Source of the DNA: Vibrio ouci
Lineage (GTDB): Bacteria > Pseudomonadota > Gammaproteobacteria > Enterobacterales > Vibrionaceae
NCBI RefSeq assembly: GCF_004551525.1
Contig: NZ_SATR01000002.1
Coordinates: 186,001 to 250,000 of the forward strand
Direction of reading: 5' to 3'
DNA: 64,000 nt
Position 1 is the stretch's first letter. Each line of letters starts with the position of its first letter. Of the stretch, positions 51,503 to 59,902 are shown piece by piece. The position numbers and the translations under genes are program-made. The notes below the pieces were generated by a model. That model saw nothing but the letters and a program-made list of their open reading frames with translations, was not told the origin of the DNA and made no database searches.

Positions 51503-52033
51503 ATGGATCAACAAGTAAAACAAGAGCGACTGCAAGGACGTTTAGGCCCTGAAATTAAAGAGTTTCGTCAAGAGCGTCGTACGCTTCAATTAGCGACCGT
51601 TGATGAGAATGGCCGCCCGAATGTAAGCTACGCACCTTATGTACAAAACCAAGATGGTTATTTTGTGCTGATTTCTGAAATCGCGCGCCATGCTCGTAAC
51701 CTACAAGCGAACCCTAACGTCTCTATCATGATGATTGAAGATGAAGATAGCTCGAAGCAGCTTTTTGCTCGCAAGCGCCTAACCTTTGATGCGGTTGCAA
51801 GTGTGGTTGACCGTGAATCGGAACAGTGGCAGCAAGTTGTTGGCCAATTAAAAGATCGTTTTGGTGAAATCATTGATGGTCTTAGCCAATTGCAGGATTT
51901 TGTCTTGTTCAACCTTAAGCCAGAGCAAGGCCTATTCGTTAAAGGTTTTGGCCAAGCGTACCAAGTGTCAGGTGATGACTTAGTCGATTTTGTCCACCTA
52001 GAAGAAGGCCACAAAAAAGTTTCTAACGCCTAA
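51503..52033 (+). CDS. hutZ: Haem-degrading enzyme HutZ
   Basis: The 176-residue protein has a split beta-barrel (pyridoxamine-oxidase-like) fold: RRTLQLATVDENGRPNVSYA and FVLISEIARHARNL. Counting from the ATG at 51503, His170 (EEGHKK) and Asp132 (LQDFVLF) fall exactly where V. cholerae HutZ has its haem ligand His170 and its partner Asp132. It opens the haem ring and frees iron. AGGAG precedes the ATG. The gene ends at a strong terminator. Confidence 0.95.
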   Translation: MDQQVKQERLQGRLGPEIKEFRQERRTLQLATVDENGRPNVSYAPYVQNQDGYFVLISEIARHARNLQANPNVSIMMIEDEDSSKQLFARKRLTFDAVASVVDRESEQWQQVVGQLKDRFGEIIDGLSQLQDFVLFNLKPEQGLFVKGFGQAYQVSGDDLVDFVHLEEGHKKVSNA

Positions 52034-52082
52034 TCAGAAACTTATTTAGTTCATCGCTGTTTCTAGGTAATCTAATCCATAC

Positions 52083-52111
52083 TAAAGGAGCCATAGGGCT
52101 CCTTTATTTTT
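52083..52111 (+). terminator. Terminator of hutXZ
   Basis: The stem TAAAGGAGCC / GGGCTCCTTTA with an ATA loop is followed by TTTTT. Confidence 0.9.
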
Positions 52112-52114
52112 ACA

Positions 52115-52660
52115 ATGACTTTAAGGGTGGGGATTGGAATGCGACCAGTTAGTAAAGATCACGGAGAAATTTGTTACCCGTTTATTTATGAAGATAGCCC
52201 AGTGTGTGATTTTGAAATTGCCGCTGATGAGCTATGTAGCCGCATCGGCCTTGTACTGACAATGGAATTAGATGTGTTGAGTCGTGACGTTTTATCTCGC
52301 GTCCAGCCTAATGTGTACCACCTTAATGGTTCTGTCCGTGGCAAGCTTGCGATTGAAGAGAGTCAACTAAAAGAGTTATACGATGATTACAATCTGTTAA
52401 GAGACAAGCTTGATGGCGGCTTCCGAGGTTTTGTCCTGCCTGGAGGTCACCCTATTTCTGCAGAGTTGCATTTATGTCGCACTCAAGCGAAGAAAATTGT
52501 CCGCGCTCTTGTCGCTGTCGAACACTCAGGAAAGAAATCACCAGCGCCAATTCTGTTCCGCTATGCTAACTTGCTAGCCAATGTCATGTATGCGCTTGCG
52601 TCCTATACCAATAGACTTAATCAAGTCGAAGAAGTTGAATTCGTCAGTCGTAGTTACTGA
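52115..52660 (+). CDS. Cobalamin-adenosyltransferase-like (PduO/MMAB-type) protein with altered catalytic residues
   Basis: The 181-residue protein follows the ATR fold pattern: RPVSKD, then ADELCSRIGLVLT (family VDELNSxIGLA), GFRGFVLPGGHPISAELHLC (family GFVLPGGSPAAAxLHLAR) and FRYANLLANVMYALASYTN (family YLNRLSDxLFxLARYxN). Catalytic residues differ: RTVCRRAER-like R-x3-RR-x-E reads RTQAKKIV, and NRLSD reads FRYAN. The N-terminal TKxGDxG phosphate loop is not intact. So the fold is likely and enzyme activity doubtful. ATG at 52139 is an alternative start, the first being very close to the terminator. It follows hutZ. Confidence 0.7.
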   Translation: MTLRVGIGMRPVSKDHGEICYPFIYEDSPVCDFEIAADELCSRIGLVLTMELDVLSRDVLSRVQPNVYHLNGSVRGKLAIEESQLKELYDDYNLLRDKLDGGFRGFVLPGGHPISAELHLCRTQAKKIVRALVAVEHSGKKSPAPILFRYANLLANVMYALASYTNRLNQVEEVEFVSRSY

Positions 52661-52663
52661 ATT

Positions 52664-52714
52664 TAATCGATACAAAAACGCTCCCTCAATATTGGGAGCG
52701 TTTTTGTATCGATG
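52664..52714. terminator. Long bidirectional hairpin terminator
   Basis: A perfect 20-bp stem (arms 52666-52685 and 52694-52713, core AAAAACGCTCCC / GGGAGCGTTTTT) with an eight-base loop lies between the convergent ATR-like and DUF924 genes. T runs within the arms allow termination from either side. Confidence 0.92.
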
Positions 52715-52723
52715 GTCAAATGC

Positions 52724-53275
52724 TTAGAAACTTGAACCAGGCTGAGTTAAAAACTCGATTTCTTCAGTGGTGCTTGCTCTATCTAAAATCTCATTTCGGT
52801 GAGGGTAGCGGCCAAAGCGGTCAATAATCACTTTATGTTTGAGCTCAAAGTCATAGTTATTCTCAAGCCCTGGTTGGTTAAATAACTCTACCGCTTGCTG
52901 GTGAATCGTTGCTGATTCACTGTGCATGAAGGGCATATAGAGGAAGCTACGTTCGGTAGTGCTTAACTCTTTGTCGAGACCTAGTGCAATTGCCTCTTGC
53001 GCGAGTGCTAAAGCGAGTGGATCTTGGCTAAAGGCTTTAGTGCTATTGCGGTGAACGTTGCGCGAGAATTGGTCGAGGACAATGATTTCGGCCAAACGCC
53101 CTTTAGCTGACGTTCTCCATCCAGATAGCTCACACTGCGCAGCGCTGCCCAGCAATGCACCGAAACGAGCCGTGATGGTTTTGTCTAGCTCATCACTGCT
53201 CACGAACCAATCCTTAGGTTCGAGTTCATTGAACCAAAAGCTCAGCACGTCATTTTCTGTTGGTAGCATACTCAT
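52724..53275 (-). CDS. DUF924 family protein
   Basis: The 183-residue protein is all-helical and shows DUF924 motifs: VLSFWFNELEPKDWF, GRLAEIIVLDQFSRNVHR, TERSFLYMPFMHSES and DRFGRYPHRNEIL. The family is widespread, TPR-like and without proven function; it is cytosolic. I choose the ATG at 53275 (GGAAGA ahead); the upstream ATG at 53287 is possible. It faces the ATR-like gene across the long hairpin. Confidence 0.9.
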   Translation of the reverse strand: MSMLPTENDVLSFWFNELEPKDWFVSSDELDKTITARFGALLGSAAQCELSGWRTSAKGRLAEIIVLDQFSRNVHRNSTKAFSQDPLALALAQEAIALGLDKELSTTERSFLYMPFMHSESATIHQQAVELFNQPGLENNYDFELKHKVIIDRFGRYPHRNEILDRASTTEEIEFLTQPGSSF

Positions 53276-53388
53276 TGGGTCTTCCATGTTTAGGTTGAGG
53301 TCAGTTGACTATGGATAAAACTAGCAAGTTTGGCAACCCCTTGTTTCCAGTCCATATTCGTTAATAAGTTGGAGCAACTAAAGCGTAT

Positions 53389-54711
53389 TCAGTGTCGAAA
53401 TTGGTCGCTGGTTCCAAAAATGGTTCCCGGTAAAATACTAATCCCTTCCGGTTTAGCTTGCTGGTAGATTTTTTCTGAGTCAATGTGTTCGGGTAGGGTT
53501 AACCAAAGTAGAAATGAGCCTTGAGGCAGGTAAATCTGGTATCGGCCTCTCAGCTCCGGATATTGATTGAGCGCAGTAACTAACTCACAATGAAACTGCT
53601 TCACGTTGGCTTGATAAAAACGGTGCATTTTTTGAACGTGAGTACGGTATTTCCCGGTACCCAGAAAATCCGCAACAGCCGATTGCATCAAGTTTAAGCT
53701 GCCCATGTTGTCACAGAGCAAGAGTTTTTCTATTTTGGCTTGATATTGTCCAGCAGTAACCCAACCAATTCTCAGTCTTGAATCGAGCACTTTCGACAAT
53801 GAGTTAACGTAGATAACCCGATCATCTTTATCAAGAGCCTTAAGTGGTGGTATGCCTTGATCGAATGCGAGGGCACCAAACACATCGTCTTCAATAATAG
53901 GAATCGACGGAGCCAGTTTAAGCAGCTCAACCCGCTTCTCTAACGGCATTCTTGCCCCGGTCGGGTTAGTGAAATTGGGCGTGACTAAGATGGCGCTTAT
54001 ATCCCATTTTTTAAGGGCTTGCCGTAAACTCTCTGGCTCTATCCCTGTTTTAGGGCAACTGGGGATCTCTACGACTTTGAGTCCGAGTGATTCCATCAAT
54101 AATAGGTTGCCGAAGTAACACGGGGACTCGACGGCGACAATATCTCCAGCCTGAGTTAATGCGCGCAGGGCCAAACTGATCGCTTGCTGAGCACCGTGTG
54201 TCACAGCAATTTGATTGGCGGGCGCATTGACACCAAGGTCTTGGCTTATTTTACCAAGGTGCTTAATGAGCTGATCGTTTCCCGGTGGCAATTGATAATG
54301 GCTTGCTACATTGGCTTGCCGACGACTGTGGCGTCCAATTTCAGCGTAAAGGCTTTTGATAATCGGCGTGTCGATGTTTGGGTGCGCGGTGCCTGTCGCG
54401 AGCCATTCATTTTCAGGCGAGTAAGTGAGGATTTCTTTACAGACAGAAAGTAAGTCGACCTGATTGGGCTTAGTGACTGGCTTTAGAGTATCTTGACGAT
54501 GGTTAACGTGATAACCCGACTTTGTCACCGCATAGATGACCCCCTGTGCTTCGAGCTCTTGATAGGCGCGAATCACGGTATTTTTGCTGACCGACAACTG
54601 CTGACTTAACGCTCGTATCGAGGGGAGTTTGTCTTGGCTCACCAAGAGCCCAGAATCAATTTGGTGTTTAATCGACTCTTCGACCATCACGTACTTATTA
54701 TTCATGTCCAT
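53389..54711 (-). CDS. MocR/PdxR-type transcriptional regulator (GntR HTH plus aminotransferase-like domain)
   Basis: The 440-residue protein has a GntR winged helix at the N-terminus (DKLPSIRALSQQLSVSKNTV, about residues 23-42) joined to a fold-type I aminotransferase domain. The latter has the PLP-lysine motif VNSLSKVLDSRLRIGWV, VTHGAQQAISLALRAL, the substrate Asn/Asp segment TPNFTNPTGAR and IIEDDVFGAL. Such proteins bind PLP and usually control a neighbouring transporter or metabolic gene. Here the divergent neighbour is an EamA exporter that is frameshifted, so its target may be lost. Confidence 0.93.
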   Translation of the reverse strand: MDMNNKYVMVEESIKHQIDSGLLVSQDKLPSIRALSQQLSVSKNTVIRAYQELEAQGVIYAVTKSGYHVNHRQDTLKPVTKPNQVDLLSVCKEILTYSPENEWLATGTAHPNIDTPIIKSLYAEIGRHSRRQANVASHYQLPPGNDQLIKHLGKISQDLGVNAPANQIAVTHGAQQAISLALRALTQAGDIVAVESPCYFGNLLLMESLGLKVVEIPSCPKTGIEPESLRQALKKWDISAILVTPNFTNPTGARMPLEKRVELLKLAPSIPIIEDDVFGALAFDQGIPPLKALDKDDRVIYVNSLSKVLDSRLRIGWVTAGQYQAKIEKLLLCDNMGSLNLMQSAVADFLGTGKYRTHVQKMHRFYQANVKQFHCELVTALNQYPELRGRYQIYLPQGSFLLWLTLPEHIDSEKIYQQAKPEGISILPGTIFGTSDQFRH

Positions 54712-54810
54712 AAATCTGTACCCAACAAAACTATCTAATCTGTGTCTTTTGGTATTTTCTGTGCCTATTAGAGTATCGGTATAACAAGGAGAAAATCCAG
54801 AGGAGTTTTT

Positions 54811-55704
54811 ATGTTGGTTCGTTACATCCCATTTTTATTTGTCATCTTATGGGCATCTGGCTTTATTGGTGCAAGGTATGGACTTCAATATGCAGAGCCT
54901 GCAACGCTTCTCTCCATTCGCATGCTCGGCAATGTCACTCTGTTTTCGGTGCTGGTCGTTTGCCTGCGCCGACGAATACCAACGGGCAAAGGACTGTTTC
55001 ACAGTGCCGTGGTTGGCTTACTCATCCATGGTTTTTACTTGGGGGGCTCTTACATAGCGATTGATCTCGGTATGCCTGCAGAGTTGAGTTCATTGTTGGT
55101 TGGTTTACAGCCAATATTGACCGCGTTGCTACTGGTTAGCTTTCCCAGCACTCCTTTAAGCCGTCACAGTGGTTGGGCTTACTGCTGGGCTTTATTGGTA
55201 TTAGCTTGGTATTGATGGGCAAGATAGAGTGGCAATCTGACCAGCATAAGTTGGCGGCTATTGCGATCTGTTTTGTCGCTTTGTTTGGTATCACACTGGG
55301 TACGCTGTATCAGAAAAAATACTGCCAAGATGTCGATATGGTGGGCAGTGCAACGGTTCAATATTTTGCGGCGGGCTTATTGTTTCTCCCTTATGCAGCC
55401 AGCTTTGAAACGATGGAAGTTAACTGGAGTATGCCATTCATATTGACGTTAGTTTGGTTGGTTGGTTGTTGTGTTGTCGTGCATTGCGGTTCTGTTACTG
55501 CTCTACATGGTGAAAAACGGCGCCGCCTCAAGTGTCGCTTCTGTTTTCTATTTAGTGCCTCCAACAACGGCTATTCAAGCGTGGTTGATGTTTGGCGAAT
55601 CGTTTGACTTTTACGGTGTACTCGGGTTTATGTGTGCTGCAATCGCGGTGTACCTCGTTGCCAAAGCGCCGTCATTAGCGAGACCCAAGTGGGCAAGAGC
55701 TTAA
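54811..55704 (+). pseudogene. EamA/DMT transporter broken by two frameshifts
   Basis: Three consecutive frames together give a full-length EamA protein of about 298 residues. Frame 1 covers 54811 to about 55165 (LVRYIPFLFVILWASGFIGA). Frame 2 covers about 55168-55455 (GLLLGFIGISLVLMG). Frame 1 resumes to 55704 (LSCIAVLLLLYMVKNGAASS). The first break fits loss of one base in CAC(C)AG near 55166. The second fits gain of one TTGG unit in the TTGG x3 tract at 55454-55465. Both are indels, so decay or sequencing error are the choices. GGAG and ATG at the start are intact. It is divergent from the MocR gene. Confidence 0.85.
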
Positions 55705-55739
55705 TAAATAGGCACTCACTCTTTGTGGGTATTGGCAAA

Positions 55740-55772
55740 AGGAGAGCGAGGACTATAATCTCGCTCTCTCCA
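55740..55772 (+). terminator. Hairpin after the broken EamA gene
   Basis: A 9-bp stem GAGAGCGAG / CTCGCTCTC (55742-55750, 55760-55768) with a nine-base loop. Only a short T-rich stretch follows, so termination may be incomplete before the small gene at 55789. Confidence 0.6.
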
Positions 55773-55788
55773 TTTCCTGGGTAGAACC

Positions 55789-56070
55789 GTGAATACAGCT
55801 AGAAAACCAGATCGTGCGACAGCAATGCGTGACATTATTGAGCAAGTGAAAGCGACGTTGCCTTTATATGAATCGGAAACGTTTGTCTGTGGAAGCAAAG
55901 GAAGCTGCATTGGGTGTCCGAAGAAGTTACTTGAAATGGTAGATTCGGATCTCTGCTATTGGGAGTCTGCGCTTGATAGGGGCATCGAGCCTCAGTTTGA
56001 CGAAATACGCAGTTTTGGAAAAATGTGTACCAGTGTTAAGCGTGCATTAAGCCGTAACGGGCTAATTTAA
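55789..56070 (+). CDS. Small cysteine-containing hypothetical protein
   Basis: The 93-residue soluble protein has a cluster of cysteines, CGSKGSCIGCPKKL (about residues 34-47), with two further ones (DLCYWES; KMCTSVK). The spacing C-x5-C-x2-C resembles metal or iron-sulfur ligands. I do not recognise the family by name. Start is a GTG at 55789. No membrane segment or signal peptide is seen. It is a stand-alone gene. Confidence 0.65.
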   Translation: MNTARKPDRATAMRDIIEQVKATLPLYESETFVCGSKGSCIGCPKKLLEMVDSDLCYWESALDRGIEPQFDEIRSFGKMCTSVKRALSRNGLI

Positions 56071-56143
56071 TTTCGCGAACCCCTTTAGAACTTGACTGCT
56101 GTGAACTAACTTTAGTATTAGGCAGCAGCGAAGGGGGTGTCTT

Positions 56144-56920
56144 GTGACTCTATATGATTCGTTACGCAGAGTATTCGTCATGGTGATGACTTACTTTGTT
56201 GTTTCTCCTGCTTTTAGTTCCGACAATGATTTAAGAGAGCTTTCTTTCTATACAGAAAGTTACCCACCTGCAAACTACTTAGTTGATAACAAAATTACGG
56301 GTTATTCCGTTGATATCTTATTGGCCGCTAGCGCCCTAGTTGGTGAGCCAGTGACGCTTTCCCAGATAACTTTGCAGCCTTGGGCACGCTCCTATAGGAC
56401 GGTACTGACTCATGGTGATTCGGTTCTATTTTCGACTACGCGTTCAAATCATCGTGAAGAGCTGTTCAATTGGGTGGGGCCGATTGTCGATATCAAAGTT
56501 GTTGTTCTAGCGCGTAGAGACGCCAATGTTAAGATTGATGACCCTTTAGATATGGCGAACTACCGTATCGGTGTAATACGTGATGATATCGGCGAACAAA
56601 GCCTACTTTCTCTGGGGGTTCCTAGAGATTCAATGCAAGAAGCGTCGTATGTGACGGTATTAGCGGAACAGCTAATGAAGAAGCGTATTGATCTACTGGT
56701 CTATTCTGAACGTGCTGCTTATTGGTGGGCACGACAAGCAGGCATAGACCCAGACTTATTTGAAGCTGTTTATGTCGTACAAGAGGGGCAGGTGTACTTT
56801 GCCTTTAATCGAGAAACAGACAAGAGCGTCGTTGAGAAACTGCAACGAGGTCTCGATATGCTCAAGAAAAAAGATGAATCTGGTAACAGTCGTTATGACG
56901 AGATCTTAGAAAAATACTGA
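56144..56920 (+). CDS. Periplasmic solute-binding protein (SBP_bac_3 type)
   Basis: The 258-residue precursor has a signal sequence (VFVMVMTYFVVSPAFS) and a family 3 fold: LSFYTESYPPANYLVDNKIT, GYSVDILLAASALVG, LQPWARSYRTVLTHGDSVLF and YRIGVIRDDIGEQSLLS. No ABC permease genes are adjacent; many Vibrio genomes carry lone genes of this kind, whose role is unknown. Start is a GTG at 56144 preceded by AAGGGGGTG. A weak ACCAGC/GCTGGT hairpin follows the stop. Confidence 0.85.
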   Translation: MTLYDSLRRVFVMVMTYFVVSPAFSSDNDLRELSFYTESYPPANYLVDNKITGYSVDILLAASALVGEPVTLSQITLQPWARSYRTVLTHGDSVLFSTTRSNHREELFNWVGPIVDIKVVVLARRDANVKIDDPLDMANYRIGVIRDDIGEQSLLSLGVPRDSMQEASYVTVLAEQLMKKRIDLLVYSERAAYWWARQAGIDPDLFEAVYVVQEGQVYFAFNRETDKSVVEKLQRGLDMLKKKDESGNSRYDEILEKY

Positions 56921-57012
56921 AGAGCTACGATACCAGCCCAAACATCTATGTTCGAGCTGGTTTGGTATTGTGAGTAGGGCAGTTGGTACTTTAACGTGGT
57001 CTTAAGTGCCAG

Positions 57013-57561
57013 CTAAACTTTTGCTTTCTTCACAAAGTATGGGTTATCAAACTTTTTCGGGCTACCAAGTTCAGAGACCACAAGTTTGTTCCATAGCTGT
57101 ACGTCAAATTCACCTTTCGGGATAGAAGGGTAAAGGGTTTCAACCTCTTCCATTGCAAAGCGAACAAATTGTTTCTTCTTAATTTGATTGTACTTACGTG
57201 CGACACGATTGTGCTTTGCAATCCATTCCTCTTTAAACGCGAGCAAGCCAGGCTCTGCTACATCTAATGGCAATCGAGAAAGATAAATACGTTTATAAGA
57301 GACTTTGCGGTCAAGCATCGTCCTCATGGCAGTTTGGATATATTTGCCATGATTGGTGATTGAGATGTCTTCTTTATCAAAAAGTTGGACATTCCAACCA
57401 CTAGGAAAAAAATTCGGTTTTCGGTACTGCTTGTTTCTAACATCGATAGCTTGGTGCATGACAAGATCGGAAGTACCGTTGAAGGTTTGTTGCCATTTAC
57501 CGATACGAATCTGCACAGCAGTAGGTAATCGATAAATATTAGTAAATTTATCTTGTTCCAT
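57013..57561 (-). CDS. Hypothetical protein
   Basis: The product from the ATG at 57561 is 182 residues, basic and soluble (RKYNQIKKKQFVRF; a GTG four codons upstream is possible). It has no cysteine, no signal peptide and no motif that I recognise. Aromatic-rich segments (FFPSGWNVQLF; GEFDVQLWNKLVV) suggest a folded domain. The upstream region is AT-rich and lacks a good ribosome site. It is bordered by 250 bases of non-coding sequence toward nadE and looks like a strain- or clade-specific insertion, which is inference. Confidence 0.55.
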   Translation of the reverse strand: MEQDKFTNIYRLPTAVQIRIGKWQQTFNGTSDLVMHQAIDVRNKQYRKPNFFPSGWNVQLFDKEDISITNHGKYIQTAMRTMLDRKVSYKRIYLSRLPLDVAEPGLLAFKEEWIAKHNRVARKYNQIKKKQFVRFAMEEVETLYPSIPKGEFDVQLWNKLVVSELGSPKKFDNPYFVKKAKV

Positions 57562-57782
57562 ATTTTTATACACTAATTTTAAGTCGATATATAAAAGGCA
57601 AAGAAGAATAGGCTCAAAAATGGACGCCTAATTTAAAAGGTTAGAGAACTTTCCGACACAGTGTAGTGAAAAACTGTCAGGCTAGCTAGTTAGTTAGGTC
57701 AATATTTGGTTAGATAATAGGCGGCTTAGGCTTGCGTTGGTCACAATTCTTAGCGGTATTATCGATTGGAATAGCGTAGAAA

Positions 57783-57815
57783 GTTGGCTCTACCGATTGA
57801 ACGATAGAGCCAACA
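57783..57815 (-). terminator. Terminator of nadE
   Basis: A perfect 10-bp stem GTTGGCTCTA / TAGAGCCAAC with a 12-base loop lies just beyond the nadE stop. A T-rich stretch follows on the minus strand. Confidence 0.8.
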
Positions 57816-57820
57816 TTATG

Positions 57821-58648
57821 TTAGTCGTAAATGGTAGGGATAGGTTGGCGCTTGTGTTGAGTGACTTTATAAATGTGCACTAAACGGTCAATAACCTCTT
57901 GAGAGACAGGCTTCCCTTCTAAGAAATCGTCGATTTGCTCATAGCTAAGGTTTAACGCGTCTTCGTCCGCTTTTTGTGGGTCGAGCTCTTCAAGGTCAGC
58001 TGTCGGTACTTTTTTAACAAGCTGCTCTGGCGCGCCAAGTGTTGCGGCAAGCTCACGTACTTGACGCTTACTTAGACCAAATAGCGGTGCCATATCGCAT
58101 GCGCCGTCACCAAACTTAGTGTAGAAACCGGTGATATTTTCTGCAGAGTGATCAGTACCAATCACCAAACCACCGACATAACCCGCGATTTCGTATTGAG
58201 CAACCATACGTGCGCGTGCTTTAACATTGCCTTTGACGAAGTCAACTTTAGCCTTGTCTTCTGGAAGTAGGCCCGTGTCTTCAAGAGCAATGTGGCTTGC
58301 AGCGTGTAAGCCGTCGACGCCCGCTTTGATGTTTACAGAGACTGAGTGAGAAGGTTGGATAAATTGCAGTGCTAGCTGTGCTTCATCTTCATCTTTTTGC
58401 TCACCATAAGGTAAACGCACGGCAATAAACTGGTAGCCAGCATTACTTTCTTCATTCAGTTGGTTTACAGCAAGTTGCGCTAAGCGGCCACAAGTCGTTG
58501 AATCCACACCACCACTGATCCCGAGTACAAGAGACTTGCATCCAGATTCTTGTAATTTGCGCTTAATAAAGTCGACGCGACGAGTAATTTCAAAATGAGG
58601 GTCAATTGATGGCAAAACGCGCATTTCGTCGCGAATCAGCTGTTCCAT
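57821..58648 (-). CDS. nadE: NH3-dependent NAD+ synthetase
   Basis: From the ATG at 58648 (GGAAGGAAA ahead) the enzyme is 275 residues, the same as E. coli NadE. It has the PP-loop [40 protein letters not shown] and the C-terminal lid [11 protein letters not shown]. It amidates nicotinate adenine dinucleotide to NAD with ammonia and ATP. It is divergent from a NadD-like gene, so two steps of NAD synthesis face each other. Confidence 0.96.
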   Translation of the reverse strand: MEQLIRDEMRVLPSIDPHFEITRRVDFIKRKLQESGCKSLVLGISGGVDSTTCGRLAQLAVNQLNEESNAGYQFIAVRLPYGEQKDEDEAQLALQFIQPSHSVSVNIKAGVDGLHAASHIALEDTGLLPEDKAKVDFVKGNVKARARMVAQYEIAGYVGGLVIGTDHSAENITGFYTKFGDGACDMAPLFGLSKRQVRELAATLGAPEQLVKKVPTADLEELDPQKADEDALNLSYEQIDDFLEGKPVSQEVIDRLVHIYKVTQHKRQPIPTIYD

Positions 58649-58833
58649 TATGTTTCCTTCCTGCAAGCAATATGGTTTAAAATTGTAAGTCTAACGAGTG
58701 ACTTTAACAGGTCTACCTCAGGCCAAACTCTGAATCTTGAAGTGAACGTGTTAAAGTCACATCGCTATATCATACCTCAATCAATAAATTAGAAAACTGT
58801 GATCGCGGTTTTCCCGGATAGTGAAGAACAACA

Positions 58834-59346
58834 ATGAGCAAAATTGCCGTATTTGGTAGTGCATTTAATCCACCTAGTCTTGGTCATAAGAGCGTCATCG
58901 AGTCTCTTAGCCATTTTGATCGTGTTCTATTGTTACCGAGTATCGCCCACGCATGGGGAAAACGGATGCTTGAGTACTCTGTTCGTTGTGAGCTGGTGGA
59001 TGCTTTCATTGAAGATCTTGTTGTCACCAATGTTGAACGTTCTACGATTGAAGAAGATCTTCATCAACCGGGAAGTAGCGTAACAACGTTTGCCGTGTTA
59101 GAAGCGTTGCAGGCTCGTTATCCTGAAAGTGAGTTAACTTTTGTTATGGGGCCAGACAATTTCTTCAATTTTTCAAAGTTTTACAAAGCAGAAGAAATTC
59201 TAGAGAGATGGCGCGTGCTGAGCTGCCCAGAGCAGGTGAAAATTCGAAGTACAGATATTCGAAATGCGCTAATTGATAAAAAGGATATTTCTCACCTCAC
59301 AACCTCTAAAGTATGTCGCAAACTTGCCGAAAAAGAGTATTATTAA
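58834..59346 (+). CDS. NadD-like nicotinate/nicotinamide mononucleotide adenylyltransferase
   Basis: The 170-residue protein is a nucleotidyltransferase of the HxGH class. It begins IAVFGSAFNPPSLGHKSVIE (family GG-x-F-DP-x-H-x-GH). It has FVMGPDNFFNFSKFYKAEEI (typical of NadD: G-x-D) and the closing signature IRSTDIRNAL (family ISST-x-IR). It joins the mononucleotide with ATP to give the dinucleotide that NadE completes. It is shorter than the usual NadD (about 210), and the first His of HxGH is replaced by Ser-Leu-Gly-His, so specificity and activity are open. It is divergent from nadE. Confidence 0.8.
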   Translation: MSKIAVFGSAFNPPSLGHKSVIESLSHFDRVLLLPSIAHAWGKRMLEYSVRCELVDAFIEDLVVTNVERSTIEEDLHQPGSSVTTFAVLEALQARYPESELTFVMGPDNFFNFSKFYKAEEILERWRVLSCPEQVKIRSTDIRNALIDKKDISHLTTSKVCRKLAEKEYY

Positions 59347-59378
59347 ATGGTCTAGTGTACGATATATAAGAGGCGTGA

Positions 59379-59861
59379 ATGTCAAAGAGCGGATTGATAT
59401 GGGGGGCTTTATTGTTGTCTTCTGTTTCAAATGCGTGTGAGATGTATGGCAGCAGTTCCAGTTCTCAATCGGTAATGTTAGGGCAGCCAGGTGTCTGCTT
59501 TTCGATCCTTGATGGTATTGGTTATACCGCTAAGTCTATAGACTCAATCAGCAGCTATATGGCTGAGGAATCGACAGACTACTCAACGTATTGGTCAGAA
59601 TGGCTATTACAAAATGACAGCAATCCAATTTTGACCAAAAGCTTATCGTCAAATTATATTGGTTTAGGTGTATGGGTACCGAGCGAGCTTGAAGATCAAC
59701 TTTCTAGTATGGATACGGAAGAGTGGATTAAAAGCCATGGTTTACAGCTCAGCCTTGGCTTTGGAGACATGAATACCGGCGAACCTCGCATGCGATTCGA
59801 CTATCGTTGGCATGAAGAGAGAAACGGTGACGTGATGATGCAAGTTGAAGTCCCGTTCTAA
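59379..59861 (+). CDS. Hypothetical secreted protein
   Basis: The 160-residue precursor has a signal peptide (SGLIWGALLLSSVSNACEM; predicted cut near residue 19). The mature part is Ser-rich at the N-terminus (YGSSSSSQS) and ends in beta-like strands (EPRMRFDYRWHEERN; DVMMQVEVPF) with a C-terminal Phe, as in outer-membrane proteins. It is small and of unknown family. GAGGCG lies before the ATG. It follows the NadD-like gene by 32 bases and may share its transcript. Confidence 0.6.
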   Translation: MSKSGLIWGALLLSSVSNACEMYGSSSSSQSVMLGQPGVCFSILDGIGYTAKSIDSISSYMAEESTDYSTYWSEWLLQNDSNPILTKSLSSNYIGLGVWVPSELEDQLSSMDTEEWIKSHGLQLSLGFGDMNTGEPRMRFDYRWHEERNGDVMMQVEVPF

Positions 59862-59902
59862 CCCATAAAACTAACCTTTCTAGCAGCAAGTTTAATCGTT
59901 CA

